A stretch of DNA of 64,000 nt from positions 124,001 through 188,000 of the forward strand of contig NZ_JAGYJH010000004.1 of NCBI RefSeq assembly GCF_018402285.1, in the 5' to 3' direction. Positions 9,208 to 17,540 of the stretch are shown here, in pieces; the first letter of the stretch is position 1, and each line of letters opens with the position of its first letter. The DNA comes from Hyphomonas sp. Lineage in GTDB: Bacteria; Pseudomonadota; Alphaproteobacteria; Caulobacterales; Hyphomonadaceae. Both the position numbers and the translations under genes were made by a program. The notes under the pieces are model-generated. The model made no database searches. It was not told where the DNA came from and was given only the letters and a program-made list of their open reading frames with translations.

Positions 9208-10086
9208 ATGATCCTGTCACCCGAATGCGTTGCGCCCACCGGCTGTCTGCAGGGCGAGGCGCCCCTCTGGAGCCCCAGTGAGGGCTTCCTCTGGTGGGTG
9301 GATATGCGCCGCGCCAAGCTGCACCGGTACAATCCCAAAACCGGCAACACCCGCCGCTATGACCTGCCGGTGAAGGCCAGCAGCCTCGCGCTCTATGGCG
9401 GGCATCTCCTTATGGCGGCTGACCGCGAGATAGGGTTCTTCGATCCGGCGAACGAGGCGTATGAGCGCCTCTGCACCCTGCAGGATGAGCCGCCCACGAA
9501 CCGCACCAGCGACGGCGGCATCGCGCCGGACGGCTCATTCTGGTTCGGCACCATGGATGAGGCAGAACGTGACCCCAGCGGGGTCTATTACCGTTACGAT
9601 GCAGACAAATCCGTGACCCAGCTCCGGCTGCCCTCCGTGCTGATGACCAAGACCCTTCAGTTTTCGCCGGATGGACGCACGTTTTACACCTGCGACACGG
9701 CCGAGGCGGAAATTCTCGCCTTTGATGTTGATGTTCAAACGGGCGCTCTTTCGGGGCGCCGGACCTTTGCGTCCACCCATGATCTGGGCGGCTTGCCTTA
9801 CGGGTCGACGGTGGACAGCGAGGGGGGGCTCTGGGTCTGCCTGCATGGGGCTTCCCGCATAGCCCGCTTCACTCCAGATGGGTCCCTGGACAAGACGATC
9901 ATCCTTGCTGCCCCGCTGCCGACAGGCTGCGCTATCGGTGGTCAGGACATGCGCACCCTGTTCATCACGACAGCGCGGACGGGTCTCAGCTTCCCGCAGC
10001 TCGACGCGCGGCCCCTGTCTGGCAGCCTCTTTGCGGTCGAGGTTGATGTGCCCGGCTTGCCCCCTCGCGCCTTTGGTCAGACCTGA
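9208..10086 (+). CDS. SMP-30/gluconolactonase family protein
   Basis: 292-residue six-bladed beta-propeller of the SMP-30/regucalcin/gluconolactonase family, which hydrolyses sugar lactones with a divalent metal. The metal-site glutamate in GEAPLWSP, the substrate-side SDGGIAPDGSFWFGTMDE and the later STVDSEGGLWVCLHG match family signatures. It probably opens an aldonolactone whose product feeds the kinase just upstream; the exact sugar cannot be read from sequence. No strong SD precedes the ATG. Confidence 0.85.
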   Translation: MILSPECVAPTGCLQGEAPLWSPSEGFLWWVDMRRAKLHRYNPKTGNTRRYDLPVKASSLALYGGHLLMAADREIGFFDPANEAYERLCTLQDEPPTNRTSDGGIAPDGSFWFGTMDEAERDPSGVYYRYDADKSVTQLRLPSVLMTKTLQFSPDGRTFYTCDTAEAEILAFDVDVQTGALSGRRTFASTHDLGGLPYGSTVDSEGGLWVCLHGASRIARFTPDGSLDKTIILAAPLPTGCAIGGQDMRTLFITTARTGLSFPQLDARPLSGSLFAVEVDVPGLPPRAFGQT

Positions 10087-10193
10087 TCGTGAACAGGAAG
10101 GGCAGGGCGGGGCTTGTTTCCGGAGGCAACTCATCGCACATCCACAGCAAGCATAGGCGCCAGACCGGGGCCGGATGCATATTTGCCGTGGAC

Positions 10194-10222
10194 GCGGGCG
10201 CCCAAAAGGGCTAATCGCCCGC
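10194..10222 (+). promoter_or_regulatory. Nested hairpin in the secE leader
   Basis: GCGGGCG (10194-10200) and CGCCCGC (10216-10222) form a perfect 7-bp stem. An inner CCC-AAAA-GGG hairpin follows directly inside it, leaving CTAAT unpaired. It ends 19 nt before the secE ATG and is followed by CTTTCAAG, not a U tract. It could be a weak terminator for the upstream sugar-acid genes or a leader structure of secE; no function is established. Confidence 0.4.
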
Positions 10223-10241
10223 CTTTCAAGTGAGTGGTGAC

Positions 10242-10460
10242 ATGGCCGTCAAGGACCAGAAGGAAAAGAAGAAGAGCGTTGGACCGCTGACCTTCCTGCG
10301 CCAGGTGCGCGCGGAAGGGAACAAGGTGACGTGGACATCACGCCAGGAAACCATCCAGGCGACGATTTTCGTGCTCATCATGTCGATCCTGATCGGCATC
10401 TTCCTTTTTCTGACCGATACGGTCATTGCCTTATTCGTGAATTTCGTACGCGGCGCCTGA
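10242..10460 (+). CDS. secE: Preprotein translocase subunit SecE
   Basis: 72-residue single-span SecE, the clamp subunit of the SecYEG channel. The protein has a charged N terminus, the conserved amphipathic segment FLRQVRAEGNKVTWTSRQET and one C-terminal membrane helix (IQATIFVLIMSILIGIFLFL). I chose the ATG at 10242; an in-frame GTG at 10230 would add four residues. nusG follows after 45 nt, the near-universal secE-nusG pair. Confidence 0.95.
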   Translation: MAVKDQKEKKKSVGPLTFLRQVRAEGNKVTWTSRQETIQATIFVLIMSILIGIFLFLTDTVIALFVNFVRGA

Positions 10461-10505
10461 CGGCAGCTGTGACGTCAACCAGACCTTCCGGAGCGCGATC
10501 GCCCC

Positions 10506-11048
10506 ATGCCTGATGCCAAGTGGTATATTGTCCACGCCTATTCCAACTTCGAAAAGAAGGTGGCCGCCACGATTCGTGAACAGGCGGAACGTAAGGGTCT
10601 CCTGCACCTGATCGAAGAGATCGAAGTGCCGACCGAAGAGGTCGTCGAAGTGGCACGCGGCAAAAAGAAGACCGTCGAAAAGCGCTTCTTTCCGGGCTAT
10701 GTCCTGATGAAGGCGCAGTTGACTGACGACATCTACCACCTTGTGAAGGACACGCCGAAAGTCTCTGGCTTCCTCGGCGCGGAAGGCGGCAAGAAGCCGC
10801 TGCCCGTCCGCCAGAAGGAAGTTGACCGCATTCTCGGCAAGGCGACCGACACGTCGGCTGAACGTCCGCGTCCGAAGGTCAGCTTCGAGATTGGTGAGCA
10901 GGTCCAGGTCAATGACGGTCCGTTCCAGGGCTTTGAAGGCGCTGTCGAGGAAATCGACGAGGCCCATGGCCGCCTGAAAGTCACCGTTTCGATCTTTGGC
11001 CGGGGTACCCCGGTTGATCTTGAATTTGATCAGGTTGTGAAGATCTGA
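10506..11048 (+). CDS. nusG: Transcription termination/antitermination factor NusG
   Basis: 180-residue NusG with the NGN domain (KWYIVHAYSNFEKKVA, then the RFFPGYVLMKAQL strand) and a C-terminal KOW domain (IGEQVQVNDGPFQGFEGAV). It binds RNA polymerase and links it to Rho or the ribosome. Length and both domains are complete. In most alphaproteobacteria the ribosomal rplK-rplA genes follow; here a tRNA-His gene and an OmpA-type gene follow. Confidence 0.96.
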   Translation: MPDAKWYIVHAYSNFEKKVAATIREQAERKGLLHLIEEIEVPTEEVVEVARGKKKTVEKRFFPGYVLMKAQLTDDIYHLVKDTPKVSGFLGAEGGKKPLPVRQKEVDRILGKATDTSAERPRPKVSFEIGEQVQVNDGPFQGFEGAVEEIDEAHGRLKVTVSIFGRGTPVDLEFDQVVKI

Positions 11049-11091
11049 TCATTTTTCGGCAGGCAATAGGCTCCGGCCCTTTGCTCGCCGC

Positions 11092-11120
11092 TTGAAACCC
11101 TTTTCCGGTAGCTGTATGTC
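11092..11120 (+). promoter_or_regulatory. Predicted sigma-70-type promoter of tRNA-His
   Basis: TTGAAA (11092-11097) and TATGTC (11115-11120) are separated by exactly 17 nt and end 12 nt before the mature tRNA 5' end, so transcription would start near 11127. Read directly from sequence; activity is inferred. Confidence 0.55.
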
Positions 11121-11132
11121 GCCGGAAGAGAT

Positions 11133-11209
11133 GCCGCCTTAGCTCAGTTGGTTAGAGCGCTGGTTTGTGGAACCAGAGGTCCTCCGTTCAAGCCGGAGAG
11201 GCGGTACCA
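11133..11209 (+). tRNA. tRNA-His (anticodon GUG)
   Basis: A 77-nt cloverleaf with encoded CCA. The acceptor arms are GCCGCCT and AGGCGGT, the D arm starts GCTC-AGTTGGTTAGA, the anticodon stem CTGGT/ACCAG encloses loop TTGTGGA (anticodon GTG), and the T arm is CCTCC-GTTCAAG-CCGGAG-like. The first pair is G1:U72 and the discriminator is A73; there is no genome-encoded G-1. That combination is the known alphaproteobacterial exception to the usual tRNA-His identity element. Confidence 0.95.
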
Positions 11210-11670
11210 TCTCTCCCCCTCCGGCACCATTGCGCAGTTTGATCTTGGCGCTTTGCGTTGCGCAAATGCGCAATCAAAGGTAGCGCGCCTTGCATGGGCC
11301 TGCTGAGGCAGGTCCGACAATGCCAGTTGATTCGCGCGGATCTGTGAAAGTTTCTCTCCCAATTCCCCCGGGCCTGTGGAATTCACGAATACCCGTAAAA
11401 TAATGGATTCTACTTGGAACCAACGCCCGCGGCAGGCGTTGTGCCGGTGTTGTTCAAACCGGGTTAAGAAACCGTGGTTTGACGGCCTCCTGGACCTGTT
11501 GCAAAAGGGTCTCGGTGAGTGAAAATTTCCACCGCATTCGGGGGTACAGGACTGAATAATGCTCGCGGACGGCGGAAAAAACGTTTAACACCAAAGCATG
11601 CGGTTGATACCCGCTATGAACCTGCGGCCGAGGACAATCCCGTCATTCGGCACACAAAAGGGGATTGAGT
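11210..11670 (+). other. 461-nt intergenic region between tRNA-His and the ompA-like gene
   Basis: No convincing gene. It holds a perfect 16-bp palindrome (TTGCGCA-AA-TGCGCAA, 11258-11273) with another TTGCGCA about 30 nt upstream, and a 7-bp hairpin CAACGCC/GGCGTTG (11421-11441, 7-nt loop). The AAAGGGG close to the end is the likely ribosome-binding site of the downstream ATG at 11671. I could not identify a clear -35/-10 pair for the outer-membrane protein gene. Confidence 0.6.
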
Positions 11671-12828
11671 ATGAAGAAAACTCTGTTGTGCGCGACTGCC
11701 GCGGCCGCTTTCGCGACTGTTGGCGCCACTGCGCACGCCGAAGACGGCTGGTACGCCCGCGCGGATGCGCAGTTCAGCTTCGAAGGCACGCTTGACCAGG
11801 ATGGCGCCACCGATGTGATCGGCACGATCCCGGATAAGTCGAGCCTGAACGAAACCGCTGGCGCCTCTGTTGGCCTCGGATATGGTTTTGCGAACGGCCT
11901 GCGCCTTGAAGGCGTTCTCGGCAACCGCGCTGGCCCGCTGGATGTTCCGGAGAACACCAACGGTGCAATCGGCGGTTCGCTTCTGGCAAACGGTTACGCC
12001 AGCGTCACCGACCTGATGATGAACGGCCTCTATGATTTCAACAAAGGTGGCACTGTCCAGCCCTACATCGGTCTCGGCATCGGTGGCGCGCGCGTCGACG
12101 CAAAAGCGTCCAACCGTGTCAACGCTGGCGGCAGCGCGCTGAACGGCTTCTCCGACAAATCCACCGGCATTGCCTATCAGGGCCTGCTCGGCGTCGGCTT
12201 CAAGCTGTCTGAGCGTCTGACCATGGACCTCGGCTACAAGTACTTCACGGTTGAAGATCTCGACTTCGCCGGCAAGCACGGTGGCCCGAGCTATGATGGG
12301 GACTATTCGGATCACTCGGCGACCCTGGGTCTGCGCTTCGCGTTCGGCGCTCCGCCGGCACCGCCTCCGCCGCCCCCGCCGCCTCCGCCGCCTCCGCCGC
12401 CGCCTCCGCCGCCCCCGCCTCCTCCTCCGCCGCCTCCGCCGGAAGAAACCACTCCTCCGCTGGCTCAGCAGTGCTCCGCACTCAGCCAGGAGTTCGTGGT
12501 TTACTTCGAGTGGGATCGTTCGGATCTGACGAGCCAGGCTTCGGCAGTTATCGATCAGGCTGTTGCCAACATCCGCTCGGTTGAGGGCTGCGCTGCTGGT
12601 TCGGTGACGATCGTCGGTCACACCGATACTTCGGGCGCCGCGGACTACAACGCGCGTCTGTCGGTTCGCCGCGCTGACGTGGTTGCATCCGCTCTCACCG
12701 AGCGCGGCATTGCCAACACGCTCATCACCCAGGACGGTAAGGGCGAAACGGCTCTGGCCAAAGCAACGCTTGACGGCGTTCGCGAGCCTCTGAACCGCCG
12801 CTCGGAAGTCACCATCATCGTTCAGTAA
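11671..12828 (+). CDS. OmpA-family outer membrane protein with polyproline linker
   Basis: 385-residue exported protein: signal peptide (MKKTLLCATAAAAFATVGATAHA), an N-terminal beta-barrel of the OmpA/porin-like type (about 24-225), a linker of 27 uninterrupted prolines (residues 231-257), and a C-terminal OmpA/MotB peptidoglycan-binding domain with VYFEWDRSDLT, VGHTDTSGAADYN and LSVRRADVV. It anchors the outer membrane to the cell wall. The frame opens at TTG 11665, but ATG 11671 follows AAAGGGG at a good distance. A strong terminator lies 23 nt after the stop. Translation of the proline run should need EF-P. Confidence 0.9.
   Translation: MKKTLLCATAAAAFATVGATAHAEDGWYARADAQFSFEGTLDQDGATDVIGTIPDKSSLNETAGASVGLGYGFANGLRLEGVLGNRAGPLDVPENTNGAIGGSLLANGYASVTDLMMNGLYDFNKGGTVQPYIGLGIGGARVDAKASNRVNAGGSALNGFSDKSTGIAYQGLLGVGFKLSERLTMDLGYKYFTVEDLDFAGKHGGPSYDGDYSDHSATLGLRFAFGAPPAPPPPPPPPPPPPPPPPPPPPPPPPPPPEETTPPLAQQCSALSQEFVVYFEWDRSDLTSQASAVIDQAVANIRSVEGCAAGSVTIVGHTDTSGAADYNARLSVRRADVVASALTERGIANTLITQDGKGETALAKATLDGVREPLNRRSEVTIIVQ
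12361..12441 (+). repeat. (CCN)27 polyproline codon tract
   Basis: Twenty-seven consecutive CCG, CCT or CCC codons inside the OmpA-family gene, read directly. Mixed third bases make it an impure triplet repeat that could change length by slippage without shifting frame. Confidence 0.95.
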
Positions 12829-12851
12829 GGACGATTGGAATTCCAGACAGA

Positions 12852-12880
12852 ACGGCCCGGCGAAAGCCGGGCCGTTTTTT
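12852..12880 (+). terminator. Rho-independent terminator after the ompA-like gene
   Basis: Perfect 10-bp stem ACGGCCCGGC/GCCGGGCCGT with GAAA tetraloop, followed directly by a T run. Confidence 0.93.
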
Positions 12881-12940
12881 GTTTTCGCCGGGGAAGGGCG
12901 GAGACTTGCCGCCTGCCTCCAGCTGTGAAACCAAGGGTCC

Positions 12941-14200
12941 ATGAACCAGCTCAGCTCACTTACCCGCGAAGACGAGGCCGCTCGCGAGCATCTCGCCGCG
13001 GCTGCAGCGGAAATGGTCGCGCGCACGCGCGGCTGGTCCGCCATCAATACCGGCAGTTACAATATCGGCGGCCTGAAAACGCTTGCGCCCAAATTGGCAG
13101 ATGCCTTTTCAGCCCTTGAGGCGGACGTGGCCCTCACAGAAGGCCCGGGATTCGAAAACATCGGCGCTGACGGCCGCGTTTGCGAAATGCATAGCGGGCC
13201 GATCATCGAAGTCGTCTCCCGCCCCTCAGCGCCCATCCAGGTCGTCATGTCGGGTCACTACGACACGGTGTTTCCGCCCGGCACGTTCGAGACAATCCAG
13301 GATCTCGGAAACGGCCAGATCAACGGCCCTGGCATGGCAGACATGAAGGGTGGTCTCAGCCTGATGCTGGAAGCGCTCAAGGCCTTTGAAGCAGGTCCGT
13401 TCAAGGAACGTCTGGGTTACAGGATCGTCATGACGCCGGACGAAGAGATCGGCAACTTCGCCTCATCCGCTGCGCTGACGCGGGCGGCACAATCGGGCGC
13501 CCTTATCGGCATGACCTATGAGCCCGCGATGGAAACCGGCGCGATGTCGGGCGGGCGCAAGGGGTCGGCAGTGTTCGATATCGTGCTGCACGGCCGCGCC
13601 GCGCATGCCGGCCGGGCAAAGGAAGAAGGGCGCAGCGCCATCGAGGCTGCGGCCGAGCTGGTTGTCGGGCTTGAGGGCCTTAACGGCCAGCGGGAAGGCG
13701 TCACGTTCAATGTCGGCGCGATTGAGGGCGGAGGCCCGGTGAATATCGTGCCGGACCTGGCTGTCGTGCGGTTTGGTGCGCGCGCGCCCGATGCCGATGC
13801 ATCTTCCTGGGCGACGCGTGAAGTCGAGCGCCTGTTTGCCCGAGCCACGGCGCGGAGCGGCATTCACGGCCACCTGCATGGCGGCTTCTATCGCCCGCCC
13901 AAACCGCGCAACGCTGCGCAGCAGGCCTTGTTCGATGCCGTGCATGCAACTGGCCAGGCTATCGGCCTGGATCTGGAGTTTGTCGATACGGGCGGCGTGT
14001 GTGAGGGCAACAACATCTTCGCTGCCGGCGTTCCGAATGTGGATACGCTCGGTGTTCGCGGCGGCCGGATTCATTCCAATGAAGAGTTTGTCGTCGTCGA
14101 CAGCTTCCCTGAACGAGCGACCCTGTCCGCGCTGATCCTCAACAGGCTTGCGGACGGGCGGATGGACGCAAAAGGCATCAAGGAATTGATGGGGCGCTGA
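12941..14200 (+). CDS. M20-family metallohydrolase (AST operon)
   Basis: 419-residue zinc amidohydrolase/peptidase of the M20 family, close in layout to carboxypeptidase G2-type and deacylase proteins. Metal ligands are visible in SGHYDTVF (HxD), GPGMADMKGG (bridging Asp), TPDEEIGN (catalytic and metal Glu) and the late GGRIHSNEE (His). The lid/dimer domain carries the HAGRAKEEGRSAIEAA region. No signal peptide, so probably cytoplasmic. It is the first gene of the operon, 2 nt before astA. AstE, the M14-type succinylglutamate desuccinylase, is not seen here, so this hydrolase may remove the succinyl group; that is inference. Confidence 0.85.
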   Translation: MNQLSSLTREDEAAREHLAAAAAEMVARTRGWSAINTGSYNIGGLKTLAPKLADAFSALEADVALTEGPGFENIGADGRVCEMHSGPIIEVVSRPSAPIQVVMSGHYDTVFPPGTFETIQDLGNGQINGPGMADMKGGLSLMLEALKAFEAGPFKERLGYRIVMTPDEEIGNFASSAALTRAAQSGALIGMTYEPAMETGAMSGGRKGSAVFDIVLHGRAAHAGRAKEEGRSAIEAAAELVVGLEGLNGQREGVTFNVGAIEGGGPVNIVPDLAVVRFGARAPDADASSWATREVERLFARATARSGIHGHLHGGFYRPPKPRNAAQQALFDAVHATGQAIGLDLEFVDTGGVCEGNNIFAAGVPNVDTLGVRGGRIHSNEEFVVVDSFPERATLSALILNRLADGRMDAKGIKELMGR

Positions 14201-14202
14201 TC

Positions 14203-15246
14203 ATGACAACACAATATGTTATGCGCCCGTCGCGGATGGATGATCTCCAGTCCCTGATGGAGCTGGCCGAATTGTCCGGACCCGGATTTACCAGCCTCCC
14301 CGTGGATGAGCCGATCCTCGCCGAGCGGCTGGAGAAATCCGAACGGGCGTTCCACGGCAGGCAGAAGAATCTTCAGTACGGAAAGTATCTGATGATGATG
14401 GAACATGTGCCGACCGGAAAGGTCGTCGGGTGTTCCGCCGTCAAGGCCGGTACAGGTATTGATCAACCCTTCTTCAACTATCGCATCATCACTCTTGCCC
14501 AGGCGAGCCACGCGGCAGGAAACCTGCGCTTTGACATGGACGCGCTCGTTCTCACGAATGAGTATGTGGGATATACGGAAGTCGGAACTCTGTTCCTGAA
14601 GCCCGATCACAGGGGTGGCGGCGCGGGCCGGCTGGCGGCCCAGTCACGCTACCTCCTGATGGCAGCGGCGCCAGAACGGTTCAGCGACAAGGTGCTCGCA
14701 GAGCTTCGCGGCGTGGTCGACGATACCGGCGAGTCCCCTTTCTGGGAGTGTCTCGGCCGGCATTTCTTCCGTATGGATTTTGCAGAAGCCGACCGGCTGT
14801 CGGCGACCACGGACAACCAGTTCATCGTCGACCTGATGCCGCGTTATCCCATCTATGTCGACCTCCTGCCGCCGGAGGCGCGCGAGGTCATCGGGCGGTG
14901 CCACTCTGAAGGCGTTGGCGCCTACAAGCTCCTGCAATGGGAGGGCTTTGATTTTGACCGTACGGTCGATATCTTCGATGGCGGCCCGCTTGTCGCCGCG
15001 CAGCGCCGCCACATACGGACGATCCAGGAAAGCCGGCTTGTCACCGTCGAGGCAGGCGATGTTGATGGCGACGAGAACGCCCGCCAGGGTCTGTTGTCCA
15101 GTAACCGCATTCCGGACTTCCGGGTTTCCCTCGGCAAGTTCATTCGCCGGGACGAGACAGGTCTGGTGGCCTCCGCTGAGGTGCTGGACGCCCTGCGGCT
15201 GAAACCGGGCTCGCAGGCGCGCGTCTGGATACGGAGTAACCGATGA
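14203..15246 (+). CDS. astA: Arginine N-succinyltransferase AstA
   Basis: 347-residue AstA, which transfers succinyl from succinyl-CoA to arginine, the first step of the AST pathway. Family features are the N-terminal VMRPSRMDDLQSLMELA, the FTSLPVDEPIL segment, the GTLFLKPDHRGGGAGRLAA CoA region and the C-terminal LRLKPGSQARVW. Length is as expected (about 340). The stop overlaps the astD ATG by 4 nt, indicating translational coupling. Confidence 0.94.
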   Translation: MTTQYVMRPSRMDDLQSLMELAELSGPGFTSLPVDEPILAERLEKSERAFHGRQKNLQYGKYLMMMEHVPTGKVVGCSAVKAGTGIDQPFFNYRIITLAQASHAAGNLRFDMDALVLTNEYVGYTEVGTLFLKPDHRGGGAGRLAAQSRYLLMAAAPERFSDKVLAELRGVVDDTGESPFWECLGRHFFRMDFAEADRLSATTDNQFIVDLMPRYPIYVDLLPPEAREVIGRCHSEGVGAYKLLQWEGFDFDRTVDIFDGGPLVAAQRRHIRTIQESRLVTVEAGDVDGDENARQGLLSSNRIPDFRVSLGKFIRRDETGLVASAEVLDALRLKPGSQARVWIRSNR

Positions 15247-16697
15247 AAGATGGCGTTTACATAGACGGAAAATGGCGGGCTGGCGGGGGCGCCGCCTTCA
15301 GCAAAGCCTGCCCGGCAACCGGTGAAGCCAGCTGGCAGGGAAGGTCTGCTGATGCAGAAGATGTTGCTGCGGCTGTTGTCTCAGCTCATCGCGCATTTGC
15401 CGGATGGTCCAGAACGCCTCTTTCCGAGCGTATCGACATTCTTGAGCGTTATGCGGAAGAACTGGGCAAACGCGCAGGCGACATCGCAGAAGCAATCAGC
15501 CGCGACATGGGCAAGGCGCTGTGGGATTCCCAAGCCGAAGCCGCGACCATGAAAGCCAAGATCGCCGTCTCCGTGGCGGCCTTGAAAGAACGGGCAGGCG
15601 AGCGCGACGAGGCGGCTGCGTTCGGTCAGGCCCGCCTCACCCATCGCCCGCATGGCGTGATGGCTGTCTTCGGGCCCTTCAATTTTCCGGGCCATCTGCC
15701 AAATGGCCATATCGTTCCGGCGCTGCTGGCAGGCAACACCTGTATATTCAAGCCGTCAGAGCTGGCGCCCTCGGTTGCCGAAATCATGGCCAGCGCGTTT
15801 GAGGCCGCCGGCCTTCCGCCGGGTTGCCTCAACGTGGTTCATGGCGGCCGGGAGACGGGCGCGGCGTTGATCGAGGCGCCGATCAACGGCCTCCTTTTCA
15901 CCGGATCAGCCGCCACCGGCGTGTTTTTCCATAAACATTTTGCCGGACGGCCTGAGGTTATCCTGGCTCTCGAAATGGGGGGCAACAATCCTCTGATTAT
16001 CTGGGATCCTTCGGATGTGGATGCGGCTGCGGACATTGCCGCACAGTCTGCTTTCCTGACAACGGGCCAACGCTGCTCCTGCGCGCGCCGCTTGATCCTT
16101 CCCAGCGGGGCATTCGGGGATGCTGTCATCGAAGCGATTGTCGATCGGGCAAAAGGCATCCGGATCGGCGCCTGGAATACGCCGGACATCTTCATGGGAC
16201 CCCTCGTCTCCGAGCAAGCTGCTTGGCAAGCCGTGGATTTCCAAGACATGATTGTGTCCCGGGGCGGCAAGGCGATCTTGCCGCTGACCGCCAGTCAAAG
16301 CGGCACGGGCTTTGTCTCGCCTAGCATCGTGGACGTGACGCAGGCACAGGATATTCCGGATGAGGAATTGTTCGGTCCACTGATTCAGGTTGTTCGAGTG
16401 TCCGGGTTTGATGCAGCGATCGCCCGGGCCAACGCAACAAAGTATGGCTTGTCGGGCGGTCTCGTCTGTGATGACGACACGCTCTGGGCGCGCGCCTACA
16501 CTGAAATGAAGGCAGGCATCCTCAACAGGAACCGTCCGACGGCCGGCGCCAGTGGCGCCATGCCTTTTGGCGGTCCCGGCTTGTCAGGAAACTTCCGTCC
16601 GGGCGCGTATTATGCCGCCGACTACTGCGCCTGGCCGCAAGCCAGCCAGCTTGCGCCCAAGGCTGTCCGCATGACGGCGCCCGGCTTTCCTTCCTGA
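15243..16697 (+). CDS. astD: N-succinylglutamate 5-semialdehyde dehydrogenase AstD
   Basis: 484-residue NAD-dependent aldehyde dehydrogenase. The catalytic cysteine lies in TTGQRCSCARRL, the general-base glutamate in ALEMGGNNPLI, and the NAD-binding region in FTGSAATGVFFHKHF. The GQRC-SCARR form and GMGGNNP motif are typical of AstD rather than general ALDHs. It oxidises succinylglutamate semialdehyde to succinylglutamate. Flanked by astA (4-nt overlap) and a methyltransferase (9-nt gap). Confidence 0.94.
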   Translation: MKDGVYIDGKWRAGGGAAFSKACPATGEASWQGRSADAEDVAAAVVSAHRAFAGWSRTPLSERIDILERYAEELGKRAGDIAEAISRDMGKALWDSQAEAATMKAKIAVSVAALKERAGERDEAAAFGQARLTHRPHGVMAVFGPFNFPGHLPNGHIVPALLAGNTCIFKPSELAPSVAEIMASAFEAAGLPPGCLNVVHGGRETGAALIEAPINGLLFTGSAATGVFFHKHFAGRPEVILALEMGGNNPLIIWDPSDVDAAADIAAQSAFLTTGQRCSCARRLILPSGAFGDAVIEAIVDRAKGIRIGAWNTPDIFMGPLVSEQAAWQAVDFQDMIVSRGGKAILPLTASQSGTGFVSPSIVDVTQAQDIPDEELFGPLIQVVRVSGFDAAIARANATKYGLSGGLVCDDDTLWARAYTEMKAGILNRNRPTAGASGAMPFGGPGLSGNFRPGAYYAADYCAWPQASQLAPKAVRMTAPGFPS

Positions 16698-16706
16698 GAG
16701 GACCAA

Positions 16707-17540
16707 ATGGATAACACATCGCAGATAGACTACTGGAACGGCGCCGCGGGCCAGAAATGGGTTCGCGACGCCGATCGCATGGACGTGATGCTTGCGCCCT
16801 TTGCTGAAGCCATCGTCGCGCCGGCGCTTCCGTCGCCGGGGCAGGCTGTCATCGATATCGGCTGCGGAGCGGGCGCCCTGTCGCTGAGCATCAAGGCCAG
16901 CGCCGCGAATGTCTCGGTGACGGGGGTCGATGTTTCTGTTCCCTTGATCGAGCTGGCGAAGAAGCGGTCTGCAGCGGTCGGTGCCGGGATCGAGTTCATT
17001 GTTGCCGATGCGTCCGTCTGGAAGCCAAAAGAGCCGGTGGATCTGGTTGTTTCCCGGTTCGGGGTGATGTTCTTTGCCGATCCTGTGGCGGCGTTCGCGA
17101 ATATTCATGCCGGTATCAAGGCCAAGGGCAGGCTGCGCTTTGCCTGCTGGCGGCCGCTGAAGGAAAACCCCTGGGCGTTGTTGCCGTTGCAGGTGGCGAT
17201 GCCGCTCCTGAAAACGCCCCCAACGCCGCCGGAGCCTGGCACGCCCGGCCCGTTTGCCTTTGGAGACTCAAATCACATCAGGAAGATACTGGCTGAAAGC
17301 GGCTGGTCGAACATTTCGATTCAGCCATGGGACGGCGATCTTGTCTTGCCCGGGGGGAGCGCAAGTGAAACAGCGGACTTCATGCTGGAAATCGGGCCGC
17401 TCTCTCGCGCCATTGCCGAACAGGACGTTGATCCGTCTGCTGTCAAAGTCGCCTTGATTGAGGCACTGCAGGGGCTGGCTGGAGACGATGGGCGAACACG
17501 TCTCAAGGCCGCCGCCTGGATCGTCGAGGCGGAGGCATGA
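16707..17540 (+). CDS. Class I SAM-dependent methyltransferase in the AST operon
   Basis: 277-residue class I methyltransferase. Motif I is VIDIGCGAGALS (about residues 50-61), the acidic residue after strand 2 is in VTGVDVS, and motif II/III regions are EFIVADAS and FGVMFF. The N-terminal YWNGAAGQKWV is shared with a UbiE/SmtA-like group. Substrate unknown. It lies inside the AST operon, overlapping astB by 4 nt, so it should be co-expressed with arginine catabolism, but no step of that pathway needs a methyltransferase. Confidence 0.82.
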   Translation: MDNTSQIDYWNGAAGQKWVRDADRMDVMLAPFAEAIVAPALPSPGQAVIDIGCGAGALSLSIKASAANVSVTGVDVSVPLIELAKKRSAAVGAGIEFIVADASVWKPKEPVDLVVSRFGVMFFADPVAAFANIHAGIKAKGRLRFACWRPLKENPWALLPLQVAMPLLKTPPTPPEPGTPGPFAFGDSNHIRKILAESGWSNISIQPWDGDLVLPGGSASETADFMLEIGPLSRAIAEQDVDPSAVKVALIEALQGLAGDDGRTRLKAAAWIVEAEA

